From Beta vulgaris subsp. vulgaris (taxonomy: Eukaryota > Streptophyta > Magnoliopsida > Caryophyllales > Amaranthaceae): a stretch of DNA of 64,000 nucleotides. Location: the NCBI RefSeq assembly GCF_026745355.1, contig NC_079202.1, positions 61,656,806-61,720,805 of the forward strand, given 5' to 3'. The translations under genes and the position numbers were made by a program. Each line of letters starts with the position of its first letter. The first letter of the stretch is position 1. The notes beneath the pieces were generated by a model. The model ran no database searches and was not told the DNA's origin. It was given only the letters and a program-made list of their open reading frames with translations. Positions 22,195 to 35,052 of the stretch are shown piece by piece.

Positions 22195-23080
22195 TACCAA
22201 TTTTTGTAGTTTAACACTTCACTTTATTAATTCAGTCAGTATATCTATATGTCACACGTTGATAAATGTGTATTCATCTATGTGTCCTAGAAAAACCTGA
22301 GCAAGACTCCTAAGTCTCTCCTCATGTTGTTCTCTTAGAAAAACATCCTTGATTCATATCTTAAGGTGAGTCTTGTTAATAAGAGTTTTTTCTAATCATA
22401 TGAGTCATTTCCCCTATACGCTCTAGCTATATAAGAAATCCTTGATTAATAAAAATAAATAAAAAAACAGGCTTCCTAAACTCTATATCGATTACTAGAT
22501 CTTGAATCTCAAACTTTTCAACGAGATAGTGCTTTTTCAACTCTCTCAAAATGAATTTTGTTCCAAACATATATGTTGTGGTTCCGTAGTTCGACGTGAT
22601 ACAAATTAATAATAATGTTATTTCACATTTATGGTAGAGTATTCATATAATGAGAGTTGGAAGTTGATAAAAAAATGTTGAATTGCTAATGAAAATCACT
22701 CACGATGCGGACAATGACGTAGAGTCGTGAAAACAAACTTGAAGTGGTAGATTTGAGACTTCAACGGAGTAAGATCGTAGTTGATAGCAAATCTTCATTA
22801 TTACATCTATATTTTCTAAATTTCATTCATTTTACATGCCTTATAGTTTGCTATCAATGATACTGTACGTTCTTCTTCAGGGAAAAAAACTTGATCTCTA
22901 CGTCTTGAGATCTCATTCACCAACAAAAATCCACCATTAATAACCCTTATATAGAAGTTGTACAACTAGATATTACTAGAGATAGGATAATAACTCCTGT
23001 CAAAAAAAAAAAAGAGAGAGATAGGATAATAACAAAAGTAGGAAAATAATATTATTCAATGACGCTAACTTATAAATATT
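22195..23080. other. AT-rich intergenic DNA, nothing recognised
   Basis: No supported gene or structured repeat. Confidence 0.4.
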
Positions 23081-23480
23081 CTAGTCTTTTATGCACGCGA
23101 TGCGTGCTTCGATTGTTTGGATCTATTATTAATAAATTTCATCAAAATATAATTATAGAAGTGAGATTCATGATTATCGTTATACAAACTATTGTAATCT
23201 ATAAAGTGTTTAGAAATTGAGATAAACATTTAGATGTGAAGTTTTGTAATCAAATTAAATTTGTAATTTTTTGTCATTGAGTAATCATATTTCTCATTAT
23301 GTCAAGTTACTTTGTCAATGTTTATTTAGTTTATTATTGGAATTTTGACCCAACTTTAAATTATGAAAGGATATAATTGTACAAAATTGGAATATCCAAT
23401 TAAGTATATATTTAGCTAAGGACAAAAAAGACATTTCATTGGGAGAAACCATAGCTCCCCCTTGGCTTATATAATAAAGA
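23081..23480 (-). mobile_element. Nonautonomous Helitron, second family (400 bp)
   Basis: On the minus strand it starts TCTTTATTATATAAGCCAAG and ends with hairpin GCACGCATCGCGTGC followed by ATAAAAGACTAG. A T follows at 23481 as expected; the base at 23080 is T rather than the expected A, so one end may have mutated. No coding capacity. Confidence 0.7.
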
Positions 23481-23481
23481 T

Positions 23482-26410
23482 TAATTAGTTATCGTGAGAC
23501 CATTGTGATCTTTCTATCTAATAATAAATCCTAAATTTCGTCAAAAAAAAAATCCTAAATTGTACTTAAAGATACCTATTAAATTTTACAATAAGTTTGG
23601 TAGCAAAAGGGTGCTAATTTCAAAACTACAAGTAGTTTCTTATGTACTATTTGCAGCTCATTGACATATCTAAGCACCTAGAACTAGGTGATCCCTCCGA
23701 CAATTTATACATATTTTATATTTGCAAATCTTATATATTATTCATTCGAGTAAAATATGTGATAAATGTGTAATTAAATGTACTTGAGAGCACATAAGAA
23801 TTTGCATTGACAAAATCTGGCCCAATGTGCTTCTCTCTCCAACACATACAAATCATCCTCACACTTGTAAGTTAATTTTTTTACAATAGTAAATTATTTA
23901 GCCCATTCTGTTCCGGCCCAGTAAAACAAGCCTTTACCACATATAACTAGCATCTGTTGCTCAGCTACAAGTAGGCAAGTAGCCCACACTCATGGCCCAA
24001 CGTTGTTCTTGCCACGCAATTGCAGTGTCCAACAACAAAATGCACGATATGCATAGCCCATACATTCATCAGCCCACAAGCGTTGGGCAACAACAAAGGC
24101 TTGATCCATACTATTATCTCCGCAACATGACTACCATGTTTGATTTGTTCAGCTTGTACTCTAACAAGTAACAACACCATTACATTGCTAATTAGGAAAT
24201 TGTTAAACATCGCCCTGAAATTACTTAAACCATAATGCTCTGAAAATGATAGATTTTGTCAGTACGTGGTGATACAATACAAATTTATACTCCCAATCTC
24301 TATTGTTGAAAAGGAAGTAGCTAGACTAGGCCCTATTATGTTCATCTTATTTTCAGTTATTTTAGATCAAAGAAGTTTAGATAAATTTAAACAAGCTATG
24401 ATAATTGATAGATTCCAATAACGTCTAACACCTTATAGAATAAGTTCAATAAATTATGGTAAGTTCTAATAAGTTTTGACAAGTTAATTTCGTATAAGTT
24501 TAAATAAGTTTAATAGAATGCAACCCTGATTGAAATCCACCAAAAACTGGTTGATCTGATGGTAAAAGTTTGTATCTCACATGATTTAGTAGGATCAAAC
24601 TCCAATTGCATTGGTTTGGGAATGTGGATTTTTCTAAAGCTTACCCCTATCCCTACTTGTTAGGGTACATTTTTGTACCATATGCTTAAGATTTGATTAG
24701 ATTTAACCATATATATATATATATACTACCTTATTTTCTTATTGATGTTCATATTTGGAATTTTGGCTTTATTTAGAATTACATAGAATAATATAAAATT
24801 TTTCCCAATATATAATAGAGTTTGTCTTGTAAGAGACCGCCTATTTTTAAATTAAAATTAGGCAATGGTAAGCTCAATATTAGAAAGAGAATTCGTCCAA
24901 TAGTAACTAGGTTAATTTCTTTCGGTGACTAGTTTAATCCAGATAGTAAAATTAGACCATCACTTTTGATAATTTTTGTATATGATAATATCAAATTTTT
25001 ATGATTTTTTACAAATACATAATTACATATATTAATAGTCAAATATGTACATTGATAAGTGTGTAAGTCAAAGTGGGAAATCAATAAGAAATACACGGAG
25101 TATCATAAGAGAAAAAAAATCTCTTATCTACCCTATTATTGTTTTATGCATTTATTTTTTAAACTAAGAGGGTTAATGTGCTGGCATAAAATTATATCGA
25201 TAAATTTCTCAAATCTAATAAGAAATGTTAAAACAACCAATATTCTAAATGTTAATTGTTGAAAACCTCTTATTTAGATGAGCTAACAAATACCCTCAAA
25301 AAAAAAGCTAACATATTATTCATCCAATGAGAGAATAAGGGATAATACGGTTGGTACCAAAAAATTATGAGATCGATTCTCATCTCCCGCTCTTATGTTC
25401 CCGCTCTTATGCTTATGTCACATGTAGCTCTCTAAACAATAACGAAAAAAAATGATCCAGCCAATAATTCTAGCATGAAATGCGGAGGAACAAATTGGGG
25501 CCAAATTGCTTAAAACTGAATATTGGTTGAGAAACAAAAGTAGGAAAAGTTGTTTTTTATAATTGACAGATAGTCAGATTTCCTGATTTTGCGCTTACCC
25601 CTCAAAGTTCGGGGGGAGTACATTATCTTGTTCTTGCTTTGTACTCTCTTTACTCCATTTTCTCTCTCTCTCAAATACGCGAGAAAGTATACTTTCATAT
25701 TCGGTATGGAGAAACTTTTTTCATACCATTTACTTGATATAATTAGATATAGTTCAGATATGATTAATAGCTAACTGATATGATAAGATATTGTTAGGAT
25801 ATGATATAAGATTTCAACTAACAAGCCCCACAAAAAATATGAAAAATAAAAAATTTATAATTTTTTAATATTACTTTTGTCATAAAAATTACATAAATGC
25901 CATGGTATTGGCCCATACCCGATATGGAAATATCATTACTCCAAATACGCAGGTGATACATATCTGATGGGCCCCACTTTGATCATTATCTTCGAAACTT
26001 TCGGCATTAGTTTCTCATTTGGCCGTTTGGAGTAACATGACATAACATATTTCAGTTGGATGATGAAATTCCTTATGGAGTTGGCTATCTTTGATAAATT
26101 GTTGCTAATAGTGTTTTGATTCGCTCACCAAAAGTGAAAATTGATAAAAAGTGAAAGTTCAAATATGTACAAATATTTCTAAAGATGATACCAAGTCCAA
26201 TGATAGACTTGATGAGACTCCAATAGAGATATAATTTTTTTTTTAATTTTTGATATCATATCTACATTTTATATTTTCCCTAATCAAGAATATATCTTAT
26301 CGAAGATTTGTAACTAATTCTTAGTCGAGGTGGGCCATGGTATTATGATAAAAAGGATGTCAATACGAAATTATTTCGCTCACGATATCTTTTATTTGAA
26401 AATTGTTATG
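23482..26410. other. AT-rich intergenic DNA with weak repeat remnants
   Basis: No gene that I can support. A minus-strand frame at 23965-24210 has higher GC and less biased composition than its surroundings but matches nothing I know. A B-box-like GGATCAAACTCC lies near 24593, and AGTTTAAATAAGTT-type MITE debris at 24345-24520. Confidence 0.4.
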
Positions 26411-26417
26411 CTTAGAG

Positions 26418-26622
26418 ACGATTTTCTTCAACATAAAACAACCGAATTCAACTAAAACGAACTAATTGCAACAACCAAACTCAACTAAACTGATTACAAC
26501 TAATAGAAATGATAATTGAAGCTGAACTGAACTGAACTGATTACAACTCAATTAAACTAAACTGATTGCATCTGAAATAATTTTGAATTGTACTAAATTG
26601 TAAATAAGTTGGGAGAACATAC
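26418..26622. mobile_element. TGAACTGAAC-rich MITE
   Basis: The left end TTCTTCAACATAAAACAACC and right end TAAATAAGTTGGGAGAACA match the two ends of the element at 33020-33214. The interior is CTGAACTGAACTGATTACAA. Confidence 0.55.
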
Positions 26623-27244
26623 CCTTATTCTGCAATGTAAATGTATTGAAATTAAAACATGTTTCATATTTGCGAATGATGATTATTGGATAACGATCAT
26701 TTGTAACAGATTTCAAACAAATTCCACAATGACACATCGAGAAAAGTTAACTTCAGATAAGAGACTATAAACAAGTCTCACAGAGAGTAGAGATAGCCAA
26801 CAGTACAGGCCCACCCAGCCCGGCAGGACCGTGAACATTCAGTTCCAGAACCGTAAAATTACTGGATGGGTCGTTGATTCATTTTTTTAGCCCAACATGA
26901 AGCTCACCGACATAACTCCCCAACCCAACCTACAGATCTATATTTTTGTATCAGAGTAAAGTATATTTTAACATTTAATTTTATCTAATAGTAAATAATA
27001 CATGGTCAAATTAAATTTTATAAATGAATAATGAAATTTTTAAAGTGTAGCGAGTAATTTGAAATGAAGAAAGTATATGACAAGCCTCTTGTACATGACA
27101 TGAAACCGGGTCAAAAACTAGCATATTTACCATCCAACTAATGATCCAATACCAACATCAGCATGGCAAGAAGAGAATCTCTCATTGGTGAATCCCAAAC
27201 CTCAATTCCAGCCCAACGTGGCATAACCAATCCATATCACCACC

Positions 27245-27250
27245 CACGTG
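27245..27250. promoter_or_regulatory. G-box (CACGTG) upstream of SAUR
   Basis: Palindromic CACGTG in context CCCACGTGTA, about 440 bp before the SAUR start. This is a bHLH (PIF-type) or bZIP binding core. Many SAUR genes are PIF targets, but function here is inferred. Confidence 0.4.
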
Positions 27251-27402
27251 TATAACGCATGACTCGCAACATACAAAATTCCTAAATTACCCTCTCCAAC
27301 CCCTAAAACTAACCTCCTAACGTCTAACGCCGTCATCTCTTTGGGCCCCACTTTTTCATCCACTTTAACAACATTTGGCCTCACCCCTTCAAAATTTCCG
27401 GG

Positions 27403-27410
27403 TATATAAA
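27403..27410 (+). promoter_or_regulatory. TATA box of the SAUR gene
   Basis: TATATAAA in GGTATATAAATTCCCC, followed by a CT-rich leader (about 27430-27580). Good position for a transcript starting near 27440. Confidence 0.65.
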
Positions 27411-27581
27411 TTCCCCTCCCACCCCTACCAAACACCCCTCCCTTCTCTCTCTTCTCTTTCTCTCACTAAAAACCTTAAAAAATGGCTTTTTCCCATACCA
27501 ACCTTATTCTCTCCAAAACCTCTCCCCCAATTTCCTTTGTCTTCCTCTAAAATTTAATTTCCCTCTCCTCCTCCTTTTTCA

Positions 27582-27669
27582 CTCCCTCCGTTTTTTAAAG
27601 ATCTTCGAACAGTTTTCTCTCATAAAAAGATTCCATACAGGCCGGAACAACAAAAGAAAACGGAGGGAG
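27582..27669. mobile_element. Very short Stowaway-like MITE in the SAUR leader (88 bp)
   Basis: Inverted ends CTCCCTCCGTTTTTT and AAAACGGAGGGAG, with TA on the right and CA on the left. It ends 15 bp before the SAUR ATG, so it is probably part of the 5' UTR. Confidence 0.65.
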
Positions 27670-27684
27670 TAATTAATATCGACG

Positions 27685-28062
27685 ATGGGTGGAAATTTTC
27701 ACTTGCATCTACCCCACAAGAAACAACAACAAAACCAAGGTTCATCAAAGGGTGGAATTGGAATTCCTAAAGGATGTTTAGCCATAAAAGTTGGACACAC
27801 TAATGAAGAACAACAAAGGTTTGTAGTACCTGTTGTATACTTTAATCATCCTTTATTTATGAGACTTCTTAAAGAAGCTGAAGAAGAGTATGGTTTTGAT
27901 CAAAAGGGTACCATTACAATTCCTTGCCATGTGGAGGAGTTTCGTTACGTTCAAGATTTAATTGATCGTGAAAAATGCCTTCATCATGATCATCACCATC
28001 ATCATCATCATCATGAACATCATCATCTTCCTAATCCTCTTGTGGGTTGTTTTAAGGCTTGA
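27685..28062 (+). CDS. SAUR family protein (small auxin up RNA)
   Basis: Intronless 125-residue protein. SAURs inhibit PP2C.D phosphatases and so keep plasma-membrane H+-ATPases active for cell expansion. The core domain covers about residues 25-95: GIPKGCLAIKVG, then QQRFVVPVVYFNHPLFMRLL, then EAEEEYGFDQKGTITIPCHV and the FRYVQDLID end. The N-terminus is short and glutamine-rich. The C-terminal tail has a histidine-rich run (about residues 100-114, HHDHHHHHHHHEHHH) and ends CFKA, as in SAUR32-like members. The start at 27685 is chosen because the MGG N-terminus directly precedes the domain and upstream DNA is a CT-rich leader. The gene stands alone, with a TATA box 280 bp upstream and a MITE between leader and ATG. 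Auxin-response TGTCTC cores were not seen close to the TATA. Confidence 0.93.
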   Translation: MGGNFHLHLPHKKQQQNQGSSKGGIGIPKGCLAIKVGHTNEEQQRFVVPVVYFNHPLFMRLLKEAEEEYGFDQKGTITIPCHVEEFRYVQDLIDREKCLHHDHHHHHHHHEHHHLPNPLVGCFKA

Positions 28063-30850
28063 TTTTTTTTTTTTTTTTAGTTTAGTTTCATCCAACGGCT
28101 GTGATCTTCTCTTGTAAATTCCGTCAGCCTGTTTATTGGATTAGGTTTTTTTTAGGGTTATTTAGAGGGAGAATGGGCGGAGTACATGATATACTATCAT
28201 GATGTTTTCATCTTTATGATTATGATATGATTTATGATGACGAAAATTTAACATGCTTTTTTTTTCTTTTTTTCTTTCTTTTTATCTCACTCCATCTGTA
28301 CCAAAATATAGTTCCCATATTTATTTTGGGAGTCAAATTTTAAAAATTTTGACCAAATATTCTTACTCATGTTTAAAAAAAACGTATTCATGAGAAGTCT
28401 TGTTAGATTTGTCTCAATGTGTAAATTCGTAATATTAACTTTTTATATTTTTTTACTAACAAGAAATAGAAGATATCGTAGGTCAAAGATACGTCTAGAG
28501 TGGGAGAGGATGATGGGATGGTGGAAATTTGTGACATGCGAACAAATAGTATAGTTTTTTTTTACTCGTACAAATAGTATAGTTAGTTGTAACAAAATTG
28601 TGATAATTTAGTATCATCATTATCATCTAGTGGAAGGAGGGGACAAATAGAAAGGAAAAAAGGAGGAAAAAGTGGTGAGGTACTCGAATTATTTGACTTA
28701 ATTTGCAAAGAGACACATTTGTAACTATGAATGATTGTGTGTGTGTGTGATGTCATTATCTCCACTAGTTTCACTATAGGGCTCTTGTTTTTTTAAAAGT
28801 AAGGGAATCGGTTCATTTCAATTGCAATTCAGTTTCAATTATCATTTTTATTAGTTACTCGTTCCGTTCCAATTTAGTTGCTACATTTTGGCCGTAGTTA
28901 CTATTCATGTCATAACTTTGACTATCTTTTATTTCAAATACATAAGAAAAAAACATAGTCATGTTGGATCTTGTTTGATTCGTCCCAATTTGTATATTTC
29001 ATATATAGAGTTTTTATAATTTTTTCATATATGAAACTCAAGATATCGGTGTTTGAAGTTGCATCTCGTAACTTAATTCATTTAAGTTCAATTCAGTTTG
29101 TAATCAATTCAATTTAGTTTAATTTATTTCAATTTAATTATTTTATTTCAAAGAAAACAGGCCTAAATGAAATCGTGCTTATTTATTAATTATGTTTCTA
29201 AAGGGAAAAGAGTGAGAATTCTTTTATCAAGGTAATAATACTTTAGGTTTTACAACGTTATGTTACTTTGAGTATTTTTATGGGCTTGAGGAGGTAGTGT
29301 TTTAAGGAGTTGAACTAATGATCTTTTGGAGTAGATCGAGGTAGCTTGAGCAAGTAGAATATAATTTCTTTTTCATTCTTTTACACTTTACAATTTAACT
29401 TCTAATTTTACTGAATTTTATAAGTAATTTTGTCTACTAATCTCTAAGCTAGTAAATAGTCAAAGTTGTGTGCTTTTAAATGTGAAAATCAAATATTAAA
29501 AAGATGAAAGGAACCAATAATAATTATGGTTTCATTCTCCATTATTGGGTGTGCCAATTCTCTAGGCACACTTGCATGCATCTATATTATAAAATGGGTA
29601 TGAAGTCATATAATAAATGGGTATAAGCCTTGCAAATATCTCGGTTTCTAAATTAATAGGAATTCTGATACTCTTTTCATTTTGCTAAAGATTTTAGGAA
29701 AAAGCTATATGCAGTCCTAAAAGCTGTATATAAGAAGTTAAAAATGAAAATAAGTTGTATTGATTTATCAATTATTACATCGATTGATGCAAAAAAATTC
29801 TATACATTCACAGCTTATTTCCATTTTAAGTAGTGTTTTTATGTCTTATATGCAACCTTAAAGGCTGCATATAGCATAACCCAAGATTTTATATGGTTAT
29901 GAAGGAGTGTAAAATTATATGGATAGAGTAGTATGATAAGGAAATAAACGTACCTTTTATCATATATCTTACTTAATAAAGTTAAAACAAGGAGATCTTT
30001 TAGAAACGGAATTAAATTAAACGAAAAGTGGGAAATGAGAATATCTTTAGAGAAGGGAGAGAGTAGTATTATAATATATACTGCCACTTAAAGACTAGAT
30101 TCTGGACCAGTGTGTAAGGCTTTCATTGCTTATCATAGATAGTGACCAATAATTGTATTAGTGACACTAATTTAATTATGCTTACATGATCTCAATAATT
30201 CAATTTCGTTTTAGCATAACCACTGTTGAGAGACCATTAATTAAATATTATTAACCATTCATAAATATTTATGTTATCCCATATAACTTCAAATCTTCAA
30301 CTACACTTCAACGTACCTGTCGTATATTATATGGAAAATTGGTTAATTGATTGAACAACTGAAATAAATAAGAAACTTGAACCCCTGAACCGATCAATTC
30401 CGTTTGATGAGTACATGTAACTTTATGTTTTTTTTATGTTCATCTTATGGTGATAAGGGTTAGTTAATTAACCAAATAATGTGATTTGCTTATTGGCTAG
30501 GTCGTTTATCTAATCAAGACCGTCTAGAATATTCCACTATATTTCATTTTGATTTACTAGCTTGTAAGTTAATTTTTGTTTATCAATTCATCCTCCTTTA
30601 TATATCTTTATATAGAAATCGGAATTGAAATGGATTAGAGACCGATTTTGTAAAAATCATTTGCATCTTGTAATTGACTTAACTTTGTCCAATGTTAAAT
30701 TTCATTTTCATATTCATAAAGTATAAATAACACGGAAAAAGCTAAATGTAGTCTTAGTGACTGTTTATAAGAAAGTAAAAATGAAAAAAAAAGCATTAAA
30801 AACCCTAAAAGCATTTGATTAATTAATTGCTTGTAAGATTAATTGCTTGT
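28063..30850. other. SAUR 3' flank and AT-rich intergenic DNA with MITE debris
   Basis: A T-rich 3' flank follows the stop. Remnants with Stowaway-like left ends occur near 28287 and 28860, and an AATTCAGTTT-rich block ends AAAGAAAACAGGCC near 29162. None has a convincing partner end. No gene. Confidence 0.4.
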
Positions 30851-30855
30851 ATTTA

Positions 30856-31104
30856 CTCCCTCTGTTTCAAATTATAAGGCATTTTAGCTAGAAGAATTTG
30901 TTTCAAAATATAAGGCATTCTACAATACCAATGTAAGATTAAATGCAATTTTATATTATCAAGATAAGCTTATAGGTTATTTGGTATTATCAATATAATA
31001 TTTGATGTCAATTCTTATTACCCATGCAAATCTAACTAAAATTAACTAAATTCTTAATCTATGTGCAAAAACCTTAAACGACTTATGTTTTGAAACGGAG
31101 GGAG
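30856..31104. mobile_element. Stowaway-type MITE (249 bp)
   Basis: Left CTCCCTCTGTTTCAAATTAT and right TTATGTTTTGAAACGGAGGGAG, with TA at 30854-30855 and 31105-31106. Confidence 0.82.
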
Positions 31105-31106
31105 TA

Positions 31107-33015
31107 CAGAATATATAATGAAGAATAAATTGAAAAAGTGGATAACATATATTTTAAAAGACCTAAAAGCATTTGATAATTTTCTAAAACGTAAGATTAA
31201 TTGCTTGTATTTACAGAATATATAACGAAGAATAAAATTGAAAAAGTGGAGAACATATATTTTAAAATATCTAAAAGCATTTGATTTGAAAATGTGTCAC
31301 TTCACAAGAAGAATTAAGTAGCTGTAAGAGAAAATGGGTCATCCATACAGTTGTACATATTCCATGCACCCAATAAGAATAGTTCTAGAGAAAATTAAAA
31401 ATTATAACAAGTTTAGAATATAGAGAAAGTTAATAAATTAGTAATAGTATGAGTTGGTGGTCGAAGACATGAGCAAAGTAAAGTGCATGGAGCCAAGAGT
31501 GTAGTATGGGGTCTTTCCCACAAAAGTCAGGTGTGAATGTCCTCACGTTTACTACTCATATATATAGTCATAGGTTATGAATGATATATAGTAGTAGATA
31601 GTGCCCTTAATTTTATGACCTAGACCATATATATCTGTATGTCATATGCCCAAAACACTGGGTCCCAATTTTATAGAAATTCTTTTCGACAAGTATTCTA
31701 GGAAAATCAATTAATTAGCTAGGTCCCTTTTTTTTTTTTTTTTTTTTTCCTGTGCAGCCACTAAAACCTAATAATACACGTATACAATAACAGTTTTTTT
31801 CCCTCAAGAATCATATGTTTATATGATGGTTTGAATTAAGAATAACTTTATACAAGGATTATAAATAATATAAGCGTATTTGTGCTTATCAATAACTCCA
31901 TGGATATATTAGTTGTATCAATATCGTTATAATAAACTTTAATATATAATTTCTATTTGAGGCGGATCCAGAAACTATATGCAACGGGGTCACTAGTCAT
32001 AAGTACCCGAGAGTCGAGACGATTATTATATTAATGTAGACAAGGGTCTTTTTGTTGAGTGAGATCCCTTTTACTGCTAATTAACACTTTTATCTATATT
32101 TATACATAAAAAATTAGGTTTTTTTCTCATATTATTTTTCCACCAAGTGGGGTCAAGTGACCCCTCTTTCATAAACTTCCATCCGCCACTGAATTATTTT
32201 CTATCAATAACCTCGTATATGTTATATATTTTATGTAATATCAGGACCACATCCACTTATACGGTTCAAAAGCACATGATGCATGCATTTTCAACTAATA
32301 GTATGGCGTGTAGCATATAAAAATTTATGATAATACACAAAGAAGAATGATGATTATATTAGACATTAAATTAGGTTGTGTTCTTGTTGATTGAATACGC
32401 TTGTAACAATAATAAGTAATAAGTTGATAATTTTTTTTAATTAATAACATAACCCAAGTATGCCTCAATAATCATATATATATATATATATGTGCTCGGC
32501 CTGCACACAAGCAAGAATATTGCAGGAGAACTAATATTTTGGAAATAGTTAGGTGCATTGTATAGGTTTTGATTCTTACAACGTACAATAATCGTTATAA
32601 AATTTTGAAGCAATTACATTAAAGCATCTCTCAATGCAAGTCCTTTGGAGGCTCCCCTTGATATAGATCACTTTCTACCTTAATTTTAACCCGACTTTGC
32701 TAAATATATACCTTGATATAATTGTAAAGAGAAATATAGGGAAATATTAAGCTACTCTTTACTGTAATGATTATCTAATGTGAGTCACCATATGTATTAC
32801 TGTGTTGATGTCACTTATCTTTTATTCTTGTCTCTGATTATTGTACTCTGCCATGACAATGAGTAGCTGTTATATTCTTATTTGTCGATCTTCTAGTGCT
32901 GTTGTAGCTACATCTAGAGTAAGCATGGTCTGTAAGAGGTTGAGCAATTAATAACAAATTATCTCCATTTCTCTTTCCCTAATCTCTCTCTTGATTCTTC
33001 TTTGTTCAGGTTGTG
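31107..33015. other. AT-rich intergenic DNA, no gene seen
   Basis: Contains a 30-bp T homopolymer region near 31729-31748 and a short TA tract near 32472. The phrase AAGCATTTGAT-TAATT recurs at about 30810, 31166 and 31276, as local duplications around the 30856 MITE. Confidence 0.4.
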
Positions 33016-33019
33016 TACT

Positions 33020-33214
33020 GCCTGTTCTCTTCGGCATAAAACAGCTGAATTGAACTGAACTGAATTGAATAATGATATGTGAGAGTAAAAGTATTGTCAA
33101 GAGCTGAACTGAACTGAATTGAACTGGTCTGAACTGATCTGATCTGAACTGAACTGAACTGAACTGAATTGAACTGAACTGAATTAAACTGAAAATAAGT
33201 TGGGGAGAACAGGC
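33020..33214. mobile_element. TGAACTGAAC-rich MITE (about 195 bp)
   Basis: Inverted ends GCCTGTTCTC and GAGAACAGGC. The interior is dominated by TGAACTGAACTGAATTGAAC tandem motifs. Relatives lie at 18240-18620 and 26418-26622. Confidence 0.65.
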
Positions 33215-34875
33215 CCTCAGAATTTTGCTCTTTAAATTGCAATGCAAGTTGATATACAATTACTACTAATGTAGAGTTGAGCTTTCATAATCTTGACCGA
33301 AGCTTGAATTGAACGTACTATAAACTAATTAACCAAGAGCCTTTTCTTTTTAAGTTGAGACTTGAGAGGGATCCTTAGGTTCATCATAGCTACTTTGAAA
33401 CTACTTTGGCTCAGTATATTTAGATTAAATTGAACTGAACGTAATTTGTTTGAACTGAATTAAAATTGTTAGAAAAAATAAATTGAATTGAATTGATTTT
33501 TTTAATTCATTTGAAAGAACATAACCAAATCAGTCTAATGAAATCGTTTTTTATGTACGAAGTTTGAAAGTGTGAAGTGAAACATATGCCATGTTAAGAG
33601 CTTATTTGACAAAAATAATTATATTGTTAATTGATATAAAAATTGTTATTGTTGTACTACTATATGTTAAAAAAAATCATATTATTATAAAATTAGCTAT
33701 AAAGTAGGAAAAATAACGTTTGATGAGATTAGTGCTCTCATATTACCATTTAAAGTACTAGCCTTATATGCACGCTATGCGTGCGAAATTATTATTAAAA
33801 TTAGATGAATTGAGTAAAGAAAATAAGCGAGTGAAGAAAATTATTATTACCTTATATTCACACAATGAGTCAATGACTAAAGAAAATTATGTTAATATAG
33901 TCACCACATTCTATCACCTTATATTCTCAAAATGTGTTCAAATTTAAATTAAAGGTGATATGTTGAGGTTAATCATTGAGGATGAGAAGAGTTAGATGTA
34001 TTAATTTGTTGAATTGAGAATTTAAGTCGAGTTAGTTTTTTTATTATGATATATAGGATGTGTACGCTACTCTGCATTAAAAAAACTATACTTCATAAAT
34101 AAGTTGATCCTGCAAATCTTCACATAAAAAAAAATAAAGGGAGTAAACCACATAACTTAAATCACAAATCATTAATCAGCTACAACCTAAATTATCATGA
34201 TCTAGCTAAAGCTTGGATCCAAATCAATAAAATAAAATTTAGGACTAAAATTCAAATTCCATATCTAATAGTACAACAGCATAAAAGTATCTATGGCTAT
34301 GATACACTATATTATATTGGTCTCTGATTATCATGTCATACCTAACGATACCATAAAATTCTCAACTCGACCTTTCTCTCACACAGTATATTACATGTTG
34401 CTCCAACTTTCTTTAGCCTCCCATTGTCTTTGTCTCTGTATAAAGCCATTCATTTCACCCTCATCTGCCTTTGTCTCCTCCCCTAAACCCACAACCATTA
34501 CCTTCAAGCACTACTTAAATATTGAACCACCCCACTCATCCACCTATCTTTCCTCCCTTTGACCATCTTAGACACCGATATTCTCTACCACGCCAACAAT
34601 TCTCTCCCACCTCAAAAACCCATTTTCATCTCTGCAAAACCTCAAACCTTAAAAGACAAACCTATCCCCATACCTCATATCCTAAAAAACATTAGAAATT
34701 TTGAAAACCCAAGAGATTTTTCCCTTCATAATTTTTGGGGTTTTTTCGAAGGTAAAAAAGACACTGACATATAAATAGGGGTTTTATATTTGGTGCCATA
34801 TCCCTCTTGACATATAAAGCAAACAATCATACTCTAATTATAAATTTTACATTACAAAGCAAACAAACCAAAGCA

Positions 34876-35052
34876 ATGACAAAAATATTGATTGCTAGTA
34901 TATTTCTAATTATAATCACAATCAATGTGAAGAACATACAATATTTCACGAAGCAAGGGGATGAAGAATATTCTGAAGCAGGGAATATGATGCTGCTTCA
35001 AGCAGCATCATATTCTGCTCTAAAATTCTTTCAAAAGCTTTTCTTCACGTAG
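34876..35052 (+). CDS. Small secreted-peptide-like ORF (58 residues), unknown
   Basis: Starting at the ATG at 34876 (an upstream in-frame start would add an unlikely AT-coded leader), the peptide begins MTKILIASIFLIIITINVKN, a good signal-peptide profile. A short charged stretch (KQGDEEYSEAG) and a hydrophobic/basic C-terminus ending SALKFFQKLFFT follow. A TATAAATAG element at 34771-34779 lies about 100 bp upstream. The middle of the ORF is a 33-nt near-perfect palindrome (34983-35015). I recognise no peptide family. It lies inside the putative Helitron and may be an exapted or fortuitous ORF. Confidence 0.35.
   Translation: MTKILIASIFLIIITINVKNIQYFTKQGDEEYSEAGNMMLLQAASYSALKFFQKLFFT
34983..35015. 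repeat. 33-nt palindrome (16-bp arms, 1-nt loop)
   Basis: Arms GAATATGATGCTGCTT (34983-34998) and AAGCAGCATCATATTC (35000-35015) are exact reverse complements around C34999. It sits inside the small-peptide ORF. Confidence 0.9.

Noticed and set aside
23965..24210. 81-codon minus-strand ORF with mixed composition
   Set aside because: Cannot be tied to a family or to flanking exons; not enough for a gene call.
32948..33259. ORFs rich in FSSVQFSS on the minus strand
   Set aside because: Translation of a TGAACTGAAC repeat inside a MITE; not a protein.
34983..35015. Palindrome as a miR172-type precursor (shares ATGATGCTGC)
   Set aside because: Only part of the miR172 sequence is present and a one-base loop is not a normal precursor.
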